64,000 nt of DNA, from positions 124,001-188,000 of the forward strand of contig NZ_JAUZEE010000008.1 of NCBI RefSeq assembly GCF_030705305.1, in the 5' to 3' direction. The translations under genes were made by a program, and so were the position numbers. A model generated the notes under the pieces. The model ran no database searches, was not told the origin of the DNA, and worked only from the letters and a program-made list of their open reading frames with translations. Position 1 is the first letter of the stretch, and each line of letters begins with the position of its first letter. Of this stretch, positions 18,814-26,762 are shown one piece after another. Source of the stretch: Leptothrix discophora (GTDB lineage: Bacteria; Pseudomonadota; Gammaproteobacteria; Burkholderiales; Burkholderiaceae_C).

Positions 18814-19536
18814 TCAGTGGCCGCCGCCGAGATAGGCGGCCCTGACAGCGGGATCGTCGCGCAGCTGCGCGGCGGGGCCGTGCACCGAGATGCGGCCGTT
18901 CTCCAGCACGTAGCCGTAGTCCGCCACCGCCAGCGCGGCGGCGGCGAACTGTTCGACCAGCAGCATCGTCACGCCCTGTTCCTTCAGGCGGCCGATGATC
19001 TTGAAGACCTCCTCGACCAGGATGGGCGCGAGGCCCATCGACGGCTCGTCGAGCAGCACCACCTCCGGGTTGAGCATCACCGCGCGGGCCATCGCGAGCA
19101 TCTGCTGCTCGCCGCCCGACAGCGTGCCGGCCAGCTGGGTGCGGCGTTCCTTCAGGCGCGGGAACAGCTCCATCGCGCGCTCCAGGTCACCGGCCACGTC
19201 GCCCTTCGGACGGCTGCCGGTCAGGCGCGGGAAGGCGCCCAGCAGCAGGTTGTCGGCCACGCTCATGGTGGCGAACACGCGACGGCCTTCCGGCGAGTGC
19301 GCCAGGCCACGCTTGGCGATGTGGAAGGGCTCCAGCCCGGCGATGCGCTCGCCGTTCAGGCGGATGTCGCCGGCGCTGGGCGCGATCATCCCGGAGATGG
19401 CGCGCATGGTCGTGGTCTTGCCCGCGCCATTCGAGCCGATCAGCGTGATGACCTGGCCCTTGGGCACCTCGATCGAGATGCCGTGCAGCACCTCGACCTT
19501 GCCGTAGCCGGCGTGCAGGTTTTCGATCGTGAGCAT
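18814..19536 (-). CDS. livF: Branched-chain amino-acid-type ABC transporter ATP-binding protein LivF (system 1)
   Basis: Protein of 240 residues, a cytoplasmic ATPase. Walker A is GSNGAGKTTTMRA, the signature is TLSGGEQQML, Walker B is VVLLDEPSMGLAP, and the LivF ending AAYLGGGH is present. It is the last gene of the livK-livH-livMG-livF run. AGAGGA precedes the ATG at 19536. Paired with the LivG domain fused to LivM in the upstream gene. The substrate is probably a branched-chain amino acid or a related carboxylate. Confidence 0.92.
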   Translation of the reverse strand: MLTIENLHAGYGKVEVLHGISIEVPKGQVITLIGSNGAGKTTTMRAISGMIAPSAGDIRLNGERIAGLEPFHIAKRGLAHSPEGRRVFATMSVADNLLLGAFPRLTGSRPKGDVAGDLERAMELFPRLKERRTQLAGTLSGGEQQMLAMARAVMLNPEVVLLDEPSMGLAPILVEEVFKIIGRLKEQGVTMLLVEQFAAAALAVADYGYVLENGRISVHGPAAQLRDDPAVRAAYLGGGH

Positions 19537-19562
19537 GTGGATCCTCTTGATCTTCTGATGGA

Positions 19563-21569
19563 TTAGGCCGCTTCGCCGCCGAGATAGGCTTCGATGACCT
19601 TGGGATCCGCTTGCACGGCTGCCGGCGCGCCTTCGGCGATCTTCTGGCCGAAGTCCAGCACGGTGACCGTGTCGCAGATCGACATGACGACGTCCATGTG
19701 GTGCTCGATCAGGATCACGGTGATGCCGTGCTCGCGGATCTTGCCGATGATGGCCACGAGCTCCTTGATGTCGGGCGCGGTCAGGCCGGCGGCCGGCTCG
19801 TCGAGCAGCAGCAGCTGCGGGTCGAGCGCCAGCGCGCGGGCGATCTCCAGCAGGCGTTGCTGGCCGTAGGGCAGGTTGCGGGCCTCCTCGTGCGCCAGGT
19901 CGGCCAGGCCGACGAAGCGCAGCAGCGCCATGCCGCGCGCGGTCGCCGCGTCATGCTCCCGGCGGTAGCGCGGCGTGTGCAGCGCGACGTCGGCGAAGTG
20001 GCTGTCGAAGGTGTGGTGCAGGCCGACCATCACGTTGTGCAGTGCCGTCATCTCGCCGAACAGCTGCACGTTCTGGAAGGTCCGCGCGATGCCCGACAGC
20101 GCGATGTCCGACGGCGTGCGGCCATTGACCGCGCGACCGGCGAAGGCGATCGCGCCGGCGGTCGGCACGTAGATGCCGGTCAGCACGTTCATCATCGTGC
20201 TCTTGCCCGAGCCGTTCGGGCCGATCAGGCCGTGCACCGTGCCGCGGCGCACCTTCAGGTCGACCTGGTTGAGCGCCTTCAGGCCGCCGAACTGCATCAG
20301 CACCTGGTCAGCCACCAGCAGGTCCGCACCCTGGGCGACGCTGCCGTCGTTGGCGGCGCGCGAGACCGCGGCCGAGCCGCTGCCCTGGGCGGCGGCCATC
20401 TCGTCGGCATCGTCGTCGACCGCTGCGGTGGGCTTGCCCAGCGCACCGCGCACGAAGCCGACGATGCCGTCCTGCAGGTAGTACACGACGAACAGCGTGA
20501 TGACGCCGAAGACCGACAGGCGCCAGTCGGTCATCGACTGCAGCACGAAGGACACCGCCGCCAGCGCGATCGAGCCGATCACCGGCACGGCCACGCGTTG
20601 CGGCGTGCTGCGCTTGCGGGCCAGCAGCACGGCCGCGCCAGCGGTCATGCCGAGGGCCAGCAGCACCGCGCCGATGCGGAACAGCGCCAGGTCGTCCAGC
20701 AGCTTGGGCAGCAGCACGATGATGGTCGCGCCCAGCAGCGAGCCGATGCGGCTCTTGCGACCGCCCATGATCACGGCCAGCAGGAACAGCACGGTCAACT
20801 CGAAGTTGTAGGTGTTCGGGCTGATGTACTGCTCGGAGTAGGCGTAGAGCGCGCCGGCCAGGCCGGCCAGCGCGGCGCTGACCACGAAGGCGTAGACCTT
20901 GTAGCGGTAGACCGAGACGCCCATGCAGTCGGACGCCACCGGGCTGCCACGCAGCGCCTCGAAGGCCCGGCCGAGGTGCGAGCGCAGCACCCGGTGAACG
21001 ACCACCAGCGAGGCGATCAGCACCGCGCCGACGACCCAGAAGAACTCGTGTTCATCGAGCTTGTGGCCCATCAGCAGGGGCTTGCCGACCTTGATGCCCA
21101 TGGGGCCCGCGGTCAGGAAGTCCATCTCGTTGATCAGGATCTGCAGGATGGTGCCGAAGGCCAGCGTGACCATCGCCAGGTAGGGGCCGGTCACGCGCAG
21201 CGCCGGCAGCGCCAGCATCGCGCCGAACACCGCCGTCACCGCGATGGCGGCCGGCAGCGTCAGCCAGATCGGCGCGCCGTAGTGCATCACCAGCACGCCG
21301 GCGGTGTAGGCGCCGACGCCGAACAGGCCGGCATGGCCCAGCGACACCTGGCCGGTGTAGCCGACCACGATGTCCAGGCCGAACAGCACGATGGCGTAGA
21401 TCAGGATGGTCTCGACCAGGTGCAGGTAGTACGGGTTGCCGAAGGCAGCCGGCAGGGCCGCCAGCAGCAGTGCGCCGGCAGCGCCCAGCACCAGCGGGTG
21501 GCGCCACACGGCCGGACCCTTGCGGGCCGCCGGGATGCCGCTGCTCATCACGTTCGTCTTGTTGTTCAT
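19563..21569 (-). CDS. Fused LivM permease-LivG ATPase (system 1)
   Basis: A single 668-residue reading frame. Residues ~1-330 are a LivM-type permease (GYTGQVSLGHAGLFGVGAYT, VTGPYLAMVTLAFGTILQ). Extra hydrophobic and acidic linker sequence spans ~330-410 (VDDDADEMAAAQGSG). Residues ~420-668 form a LivG ATPase with [23 protein letters not shown] and the LivG-type end VIEAYLGGEAA. LivM and LivG are normally separate. The frame is continuous with no stop or shift, and a second fusion occurs in system 2, so it is not likely an artefact. Four bases separate it from livH. Confidence 0.9.
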   Translation of the reverse strand: MNNKTNVMSSGIPAARKGPAVWRHPLVLGAAGALLLAALPAAFGNPYYLHLVETILIYAIVLFGLDIVVGYTGQVSLGHAGLFGVGAYTAGVLVMHYGAPIWLTLPAAIAVTAVFGAMLALPALRVTGPYLAMVTLAFGTILQILINEMDFLTAGPMGIKVGKPLLMGHKLDEHEFFWVVGAVLIASLVVVHRVLRSHLGRAFEALRGSPVASDCMGVSVYRYKVYAFVVSAALAGLAGALYAYSEQYISPNTYNFELTVLFLLAVIMGGRKSRIGSLLGATIIVLLPKLLDDLALFRIGAVLLALGMTAGAAVLLARKRSTPQRVAVPVIGSIALAAVSFVLQSMTDWRLSVFGVITLFVVYYLQDGIVGFVRGALGKPTAAVDDDADEMAAAQGSGSAAVSRAANDGSVAQGADLLVADQVLMQFGGLKALNQVDLKVRRGTVHGLIGPNGSGKSTMMNVLTGIYVPTAGAIAFAGRAVNGRTPSDIALSGIARTFQNVQLFGEMTALHNVMVGLHHTFDSHFADVALHTPRYRREHDAATARGMALLRFVGLADLAHEEARNLPYGQQRLLEIARALALDPQLLLLDEPAAGLTAPDIKELVAIIGKIREHGITVILIEHHMDVVMSICDTVTVLDFGQKIAEGAPAAVQADPKVIEAYLGGEAA

Positions 21570-21573
21570 GGCG

Positions 21574-22449
21574 TCAGACCTTCTTGATCGCGGCCTTGCC
21601 GAACAGGCCGGCCGGCTTCCAGGCCAGCACGATCAGCAGCAGGACCAGGCCCGGCACATCCTTGTAGCCGGTCGAGATGTAGAAGCCGGTGGCGGTCTCG
21701 GCGATGCCCAGGATCAGGCCGCCGACGACGATGCCCATGCCGCTGGTCAGGCCGCCGATGATGGCCACCGCGAAGGCCTTCAGGCCCAGCACCGCGCCCA
21801 TCGTGGCGCCGGTGAGCGTCAGCGGCGCGATCAGCACGCCGGCGAAGGCGGCGGTCAGCGACGACAGCGCATACGAGAAGGTGATGACCAGGCCGGTGTT
21901 GATGCCCATGAGCTTGGCGGCCTCGCGGTCGTTGAAGGTCGCGACCACCGCACGGCCGTAGATCGAGCGGCGGTTGAACAGCTCGACGGCCAGCATCAGC
22001 GCGAGCGCGCCGCCGACCACCAGGATCTCCATGGGCAGCACGTTCGCGCCCAGGAAGTGCAACGGAGCTTCGGGCAGCGGCGACGGGAACTTGATGTCGT
22101 CGCGGCCCCAGACGTTCTCGGCCACATTCTTGAAGATGATGCCCAGCGCGATGGTGGACATGATCCAGCCGAACTCGCTCTTGATCTTGATGGCCGGACG
22201 CACGCCGATGCGCTCGACGACCGCGCCCTGCAGCGCGCCGAACAGGCACACCAGCGGCAGCATCAGCCAGTAGTTCAGGCCCAGCGTGACGAGGGTCAGG
22301 CCGACCAGCGCGCCGAGCATCAGCGCGTCGCCCTGGCCGAAGTTGAGGGTGTCCGAGGTCGCGAAGGTCAGCTGGTAGCCGAACGCGATGACGGCGTAGA
22401 TCATGCCCAGCGCGATGCCGCTGAACACGAGTTGGGTGAGGATCTGCAT
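21574..22449 (-). CDS. livH: Branched-chain amino-acid-type ABC transporter permease LivH (system 1)
   Basis: Inner-membrane permease of 291 residues starting MQILTQLVFSGIALGMIYAV. It has the typical LivH glycine-rich motif (GQGDALMLGAL) and the late LGLKAFAVAIIGGLTSGMG. About eight hydrophobic helices are visible. It forms the membrane channel with the LivM part of the next gene. A 115-nt gap follows livK, probably part of the same transcript. Confidence 0.92.
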   Translation of the reverse strand: MQILTQLVFSGIALGMIYAVIAFGYQLTFATSDTLNFGQGDALMLGALVGLTLVTLGLNYWLMLPLVCLFGALQGAVVERIGVRPAIKIKSEFGWIMSTIALGIIFKNVAENVWGRDDIKFPSPLPEAPLHFLGANVLPMEILVVGGALALMLAVELFNRRSIYGRAVVATFNDREAAKLMGINTGLVITFSYALSSLTAAFAGVLIAPLTLTGATMGAVLGLKAFAVAIIGGLTSGMGIVVGGLILGIAETATGFYISTGYKDVPGLVLLLIVLAWKPAGLFGKAAIKKV

Positions 22450-22564
22450 GCAAGCCTCTGCGAGGGTCAGGTGCGACGCAGCCGCGTCCCGTGGGAGACG
22501 CGGCCGTGCGGTGGTCCGGAAGGGGCGCGGCCGGGGACTGCGCGCGGCAGGCCCGGCCGTCCGG

Positions 22565-23806
22565 TCACTTCTTCTTCTGGACCTGCAGGGCGCCCTTGGC
22601 GTTGGCGTCCTTCACGCGCACCTCGGAGGCCTTCTTGGCGTCCTCGGCATAGGCGTAGACCACGCGCGCGCCCTTGACCTCGCCGAACACGGGGATGTTG
22701 GCCGTGATGGCCTCGTGGTCGGTGGCGCTGAAGGGCTTGTTGTAGGTCGTCACGACGCCGTCGACCGGCGCCTTCAGGTCTTCCAGCGCGGCCTTGATCT
22801 TCGGGCCTTCGGTGGAGCCGGCCTGCTTGATCGCGGCGGCCAGCAGGTAGACCGAGTCATAGCCCTGGGCGGCCGACACCGGCGAGTCGATGCGGGCGTT
22901 CTTCGGGTTGAAGGTCTTCAGGTAGCTGATGATGAAGCTCTGGCGCTTGGGCGTCGTCGGCTCCTGGATGAAGGTCTGCGGCATGCGCGCGCCTTCGCCG
23001 CCGGGGCCGGCGTTGTCGATGAAGTTGGCCATCGACAGGGTCCAGCTGCCGACCATCGGCACCTTCCAGCCCAGCTTGGTCATGCCGTTGGCGATCTGGG
23101 CCAGCTCGGGGCCGATCGCGTAGGTCAGGATCGCCTCGGCGCCGGCTTCCTTGGCCTTGAGCAGCTGGGGCGTCATGTCGACGTCCTTGATGTTGAACTT
23201 CTCGACCGCGACCGGCTTGATGCCCTTCTGGTCGAGCGCCTTCTCCAGGTCGGCGCGGCCGAGCTGGCCGTAGTTGGTGCTGTCGGCCAGGATGGCGACC
23301 TTCTTGAAGCCGCGGCGGGCGATCGCCTCGTCCACGATCATCGGCGCCTGGATGCTGTCGTGGGCGGCGTTGCGGAAGACGTAGTTCTCGGGCTGGTCGT
23401 CGAACTGGTGCGTGACGATGGAGCCGGTGGCGACGTTGTTCAGCACCGGGATCTTGGCTTCCTGGAAGAAGCGCTGCGAGGCCAGGGCCACGCCGGTGTT
23501 GATGTAGCCGACGACGGCGACGACCTTCTCCTTGTTGATCAGCTCCTGGGCGATCTGCACGCCGCGCTCGTTTTTGGCCTCGTCGTCGCGCTCGACCAGC
23601 TGCAGCGGGCGACCCAGCACGCCGCCGGCCTTGTTGATCTCCTCGGTGGCCAGGCGCACGCCGTCGCGCATGCTCACGCCCATCGACGAGGAGCCGCCGG
23701 TGAAGGGGCCGTCCACGCCGATCTTGATCGGGTCGGCGGCTTGGGCGGACAGGGCGGCAAGGCCCAGCGTCAGGGCGGCGGCCAGGGTGTTCAGGGTGGT
23801 CTTCAT
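22565..23806 (-). CDS. livK: Periplasmic branched-chain amino-acid-type binding protein (system 1)
   Basis: Protein of 413 residues. Residues 1-23 (MKTTLNTLAAALTLGLAALSAQA) are a signal peptide. The mature part starts ADPIKIGVDGPFTG and is a Peripla_BP_6 type I fold throughout. GGAG lies upstream of the ATG at 23806. The ligand cannot be read; relatives bind branched-chain amino acids, amides or aromatic acids. It is first of the four system 1 genes, with a 208-nt gap from the response regulator. Confidence 0.9.
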   Translation of the reverse strand: MKTTLNTLAAALTLGLAALSAQAADPIKIGVDGPFTGGSSSMGVSMRDGVRLATEEINKAGGVLGRPLQLVERDDEAKNERGVQIAQELINKEKVVAVVGYINTGVALASQRFFQEAKIPVLNNVATGSIVTHQFDDQPENYVFRNAAHDSIQAPMIVDEAIARRGFKKVAILADSTNYGQLGRADLEKALDQKGIKPVAVEKFNIKDVDMTPQLLKAKEAGAEAILTYAIGPELAQIANGMTKLGWKVPMVGSWTLSMANFIDNAGPGGEGARMPQTFIQEPTTPKRQSFIISYLKTFNPKNARIDSPVSAAQGYDSVYLLAAAIKQAGSTEGPKIKAALEDLKAPVDGVVTTYNKPFSATDHEAITANIPVFGEVKGARVVYAYAEDAKKASEVRVKDANAKGALQVQKKK

Positions 23807-24014
23807 CGGTGTCTCCTCAGGGGCGGGCGGGACAGCCCAGGCCGCCGGGTCGGCGTGCGCAAGGCTGGACAGGAACACCGATGGTGCCCAGCGTTGCCCT
23901 GGACAACTTCCGTCGCACTACGCAGCGCGGGTCCGTTCCTTCACGTACGCGCCGACCCGAAGATCGGAAACCCGCAGTCGGGATGTCGCCTGCGCGACGC
24001 TGCCCGTCGCCCGA

Positions 24015-24722
24015 TCAGCCGCCCGGGCCGCTGCCGCGCACGCCCGTGTGCTCCACCGCATAGCGGATCAGCTCGGCCTGGCCGGCCAGATCGAGCTTGC
24101 GGCGGATGTTCTGGCGGTGCGTCTCGACGGTGCGCACGCCGATGTCCAGCGTGCGGGCGATCTGCTTGCTGGACTGGCCCTGGCCCAGCAGCACGAGGAT
24201 CTGCTGCTCGCGCTCGGACAACGCGACGCGGGCGGCAGGCAGGCGGAACAGCCGCTGCGCCAGCACCGGGCTCAGGAAGGTGCCGCCGGCGCTGACGGTG
24301 CGGATGGCCGCGACGATCTCGCTCGACGGCGAGTCCTTGAGCACGTAGCCGCGCGCCCCGGCGGCCAGCGCGCGCTGCACGTACTCGGTGCCGTCGTGCA
24401 TGGTCAGCATCAGCACGATCAGCGAGGGCTCGCGTTCGAGCAGCATCGCGGTCAGCTCGATGCCGCCGGTCTCGCGCATGCCGATGTCCATCAGCACGAC
24501 CTGGGGCCGGCAGGCGGCCAGCTGCGCCAGCGCCTCGGCGGCCTGGCCGGCCTCGCCGACCACGGTGATGTCGCTCACGTTCTCGAGCCGCGCGATCAGG
24601 CCGTCGCGCACCAGCGGGTGGTCGTCGACCAGCAGGACGCGGATCGGCTCGGCGGGTGCGCCAGGGCCCGCTGGCTGGCGGGCTTCGCTGGGGGTCGGGG
24701 ATGCGGGCTGGGGCGAGGACAT
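24015..24722 (-). CDS. LuxR/NarL-family response regulator
   Basis: About 235 residues. An unusual Pro/Ala-rich leader (~25 residues) precedes the receiver domain (IRVLLVDDHPLVRDGL, phosphoacceptor Asp in VVLMDIGM, Lys in YVLKDS). A C-terminal LuxR-type helix-turn-helix follows (LSEREQQILVLL, SSKQIARTLDI, VRTVETHRQNI). Start ATG is at 24722; another in frame is at 24731. It lies just after the Cache histidine kinase, its obvious partner. A target could be the adjacent transport or catabolic genes. Confidence 0.88.
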   Translation of the reverse strand: MSSPQPASPTPSEARQPAGPGAPAEPIRVLLVDDHPLVRDGLIARLENVSDITVVGEAGQAAEALAQLAACRPQVVLMDIGMRETGGIELTAMLLEREPSLIVLMLTMHDGTEYVQRALAAGARGYVLKDSPSSEIVAAIRTVSAGGTFLSPVLAQRLFRLPAARVALSEREQQILVLLGQGQSSKQIARTLDIGVRTVETHRQNIRRKLDLAGQAELIRYAVEHTGVRGSGPGG

Positions 24723-24769
24723 GGCGCGCATGCTAGTGCGGCCTCGCTGCGGCGATCAGCGGGTCAACC

Positions 24770-24816
24770 TCAGGCCGCGGTCAGGCCGCGCTCAGTCCGC
24801 GCTCAGTCCGCGCTCA
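24770..24816. repeat. Tandem 11-bp repeat at the histidine kinase stop
   Basis: Four units of TCAGKCCGCGS (24770-24780, 24781-24791, 24792-24802, 24803-24813) sit directly beyond the kinase stop, which forms the first bases of a partial fifth unit. On the minus strand each unit supplies a TGA. Because 11 is not a multiple of three, stops occur in all frames. Confidence 0.85.
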
Positions 24817-26187
24817 GGCCAGTCGGCGCAGCGCGTCGACCGGCACGGTCACGCGCACGAGGGTGCCGGCCTGCAGGTGCGAGACCAGCGCGAAGCTCGC
24901 GCCGATGGCATCGGCGCGTTCGCGCATGTTGCGCAGGCCGATGCCTCGGCGCGGATGCTGCGCGACGGCGGCGCTGTCGAAGCCCTGGCCGTCGTCGCTC
25001 ACGACCAGCGTCAGGCCGTGGGTCTCGTCGCGTTCGAGGGTGATGCGGACCTGGCTGGCGCGGGCATGCCGCAGCACGTTGATCAGCGCCTCCTGGCTGA
25101 TCCGGAACAGCGTGGTCTTGATCACCTCGGGCAGGTCGGGCGAGGTCTCCGGCGCGACCAGCTCGAAGCGCAGGCCGGCGGTCTCGCACATCTCCGCGCC
25201 CAGTTCGCGCAGCGCGGTCGACAGGCCCAGCGTGTCCAGCGCGACCGGACGCAGCCGGTGCGAGATGTGGCGCATGTCGGTCAGCGCCTCGTTGACCCTT
25301 GCCAGCGCACGCTGCAGCAGCGGCTGGCTGCTGCCTTCGGTCGTCAGGCGTTCGAGCGCCGACTCGGTCAGCAGCTTGGCCGAGACCAGCTTCTGGCTGG
25401 TGCCGTCGTGCAGCTCGCGCGACAGCCAGGCGCGTTCCTCTTCCTGGGTGCTGACGACCTGCCGGGCCAGCAGCGTGAGCTTGGCATCGGCCGCGCGCAG
25501 CTCGCTCAGGCCGATCAGCAGCACGCTCAGCAGGATGATGACGATCGAGCCGACGGCGGCCACCGCGATCCAGCGCACCGAGGTGTCGACGTTGGCGTTG
25601 AGCTGGCGTTCGAGCTGGCTGGTGACGCGTTCGAGGTCATCGGTGTAGATGCCGGTGCCGAACATCCAGTGCCAGCGCTCGAACGAGGTCACGTAGGCCA
25701 GCTTGGGCGCCAGCACGCGGGTCGAGGGCTTGTTCCAGGAATAGGCCACGAAGCCGCCGCCCTGCCGGGCCTTGTCGATCATGTCGCTGATGACGCGCAC
25801 GCCCTGCGGGTCGCGCAGGTCGATCAGGTTGCGCCCGACCAGGTCCGGCTGGCGCGGGTGCATCAGGTTGACGCCGTCGTAGTTGTAGAGGAAGAAGTAG
25901 CCGTCCGGACCGTAGTCGAGCTGGGACAGCCGGCGCTTGGCCTCCAGCAGGATCTCAGGGTCGTTGCGGCCGGTGTTGTAGAGCGGGCTGATGGTGCTCA
26001 GCGCCAGCGCCGTGTAGTGGCGCAGCTCGTTCTCGGCGGCCAGCGTGTAGGAGGCCCGCACCAGCGCCTCCTGGCGCTCCGCCAGGTCCTGCTGCTGCTG
26101 GCGCAGCACATGGGCGATCAGGCCGAGCGACAGCAGCAGCGGCGTCAGCGAGACGAGCAGCAGCTTGCCGCGCAGCCTCATCGCCAT
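24814..26187 (-). CDS. Cache-domain sensor histidine kinase (HisKA_3/NarL type)
   Basis: Protein of 457 residues. A transmembrane helix is at ~7-27. The periplasmic sensor at ~35-200 contains GYFFLYNYDGVNLMHP and DLVGRNLIDLRDPQG, the sCache_2 pattern. A second helix lies at ~210-230. The dimerisation box RELHDGTSQKLVSAK holds the phospho-His, and a HATPase_c domain follows (DDGQGFD, GIGLRNMRERA). sCache_2 sensors bind small carboxylates. It follows the MarR gene by two bases and precedes its response regulator. Confidence 0.9.
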   Translation of the reverse strand: MAMRLRGKLLLVSLTPLLLSLGLIAHVLRQQQQDLAERQEALVRASYTLAAENELRHYTALALSTISPLYNTGRNDPEILLEAKRRLSQLDYGPDGYFFLYNYDGVNLMHPRQPDLVGRNLIDLRDPQGVRVISDMIDKARQGGGFVAYSWNKPSTRVLAPKLAYVTSFERWHWMFGTGIYTDDLERVTSQLERQLNANVDTSVRWIAVAAVGSIVIILLSVLLIGLSELRAADAKLTLLARQVVSTQEEERAWLSRELHDGTSQKLVSAKLLTESALERLTTEGSSQPLLQRALARVNEALTDMRHISHRLRPVALDTLGLSTALRELGAEMCETAGLRFELVAPETSPDLPEVIKTTLFRISQEALINVLRHARASQVRITLERDETHGLTLVVSDDGQGFDSAAVAQHPRRGIGLRNMRERADAIGASFALVSHLQAGTLVRVTVPVDALRRLA

Positions 26188-26189
26188 GT

Positions 26190-26762
26190 TCAGCCCCGCC
26201 GCGCGTCGGCGACCTTCTGCAGCAGCTCCATCAGGATGGCGCGCTCGCCGGGCGTCAGCACGTCGCGCAGTTCCATCTCCAGCAGCACCGCCTGCTCGCT
26301 GCCACGGCGGGCCAGCGCGGCGCCTTCCCCGGTCAGCAGCACGTGCTGCGAACGGCCGTCGGTGTCGCTGCGCACCCGGGTGATCAGGCCGCGTTCCTGC
26401 AGCCGGTCGAGCAGGATGGTCAGCTTCGGCGCCGTCAGCACCAGGCTCTGGGCCAGCTGCTTGGGCGTGACCTGCGAGTTGGCCTGCAGCATCTGCAGCA
26501 GCGTGTACTCGACCGGGCGCAGGTCCATCGGGTCACCGACGTGCTGCATGAACAGCGCATGGGTCGTGATCTGCGCCTGCACGACGCGGTAGCCGAGGAT
26601 GTCGGCCAGCGCGCCTTCGGCCAGGCCGCGGCGGTGGGAGTGGGACTTCTTGGTGGACGGCACGGCAGCGACTTCGTTGGATGCGGGGGCGGCCGCGCCG
26701 GGCGCGGCGACCTCCGTTGCCGGCGCGATCAGCATCGCAGCCACGGCAGCGGGCGTTGCCAT
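26190..26762 (-). CDS. MarR-family transcriptional regulator
   Basis: About 190 residues if it starts at the ATG at 26762; an ATG at 26735 is an alternative, and neither has a strong ribosome site. An Ala-rich leader is followed by a MarR winged helix (RPVEYTLLQMLQANSQV, TPKQLAQSLVLTAPKLTILLDR split, GLITRVRSDTDGR). The start overlaps the end of the acyl-CoA dehydrogenase gene. MarR proteins of the CouR/HcaR/FerC type repress hydroxycinnamate genes and are released by the CoA thioester. This one lies inside such a cluster, so that role is inferred. Confidence 0.8.
   Translation of the reverse strand: MATPAAVAAMLIAPATEVAAPGAAAPASNEVAAVPSTKKSHSHRRGLAEGALADILGYRVVQAQITTHALFMQHVGDPMDLRPVEYTLLQMLQANSQVTPKQLAQSLVLTAPKLTILLDRLQERGLITRVRSDTDGRSQHVLLTGEGAALARRGSEQAVLLEMELRDVLTPGERAILMELLQKVADARRG

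Noticed and set aside
20400-20700. Possible sequencing error joining livM and livG of system 1
   Set aside because: The linker is a continuous frame with sensible composition, and system 2 shows the same fusion independently.
19611-21587. Plus-strand open frame opposite the LivM-LivG fusion
   Set aside because: Antisense shadow. Its existence only reflects codon bias of the fusion gene.
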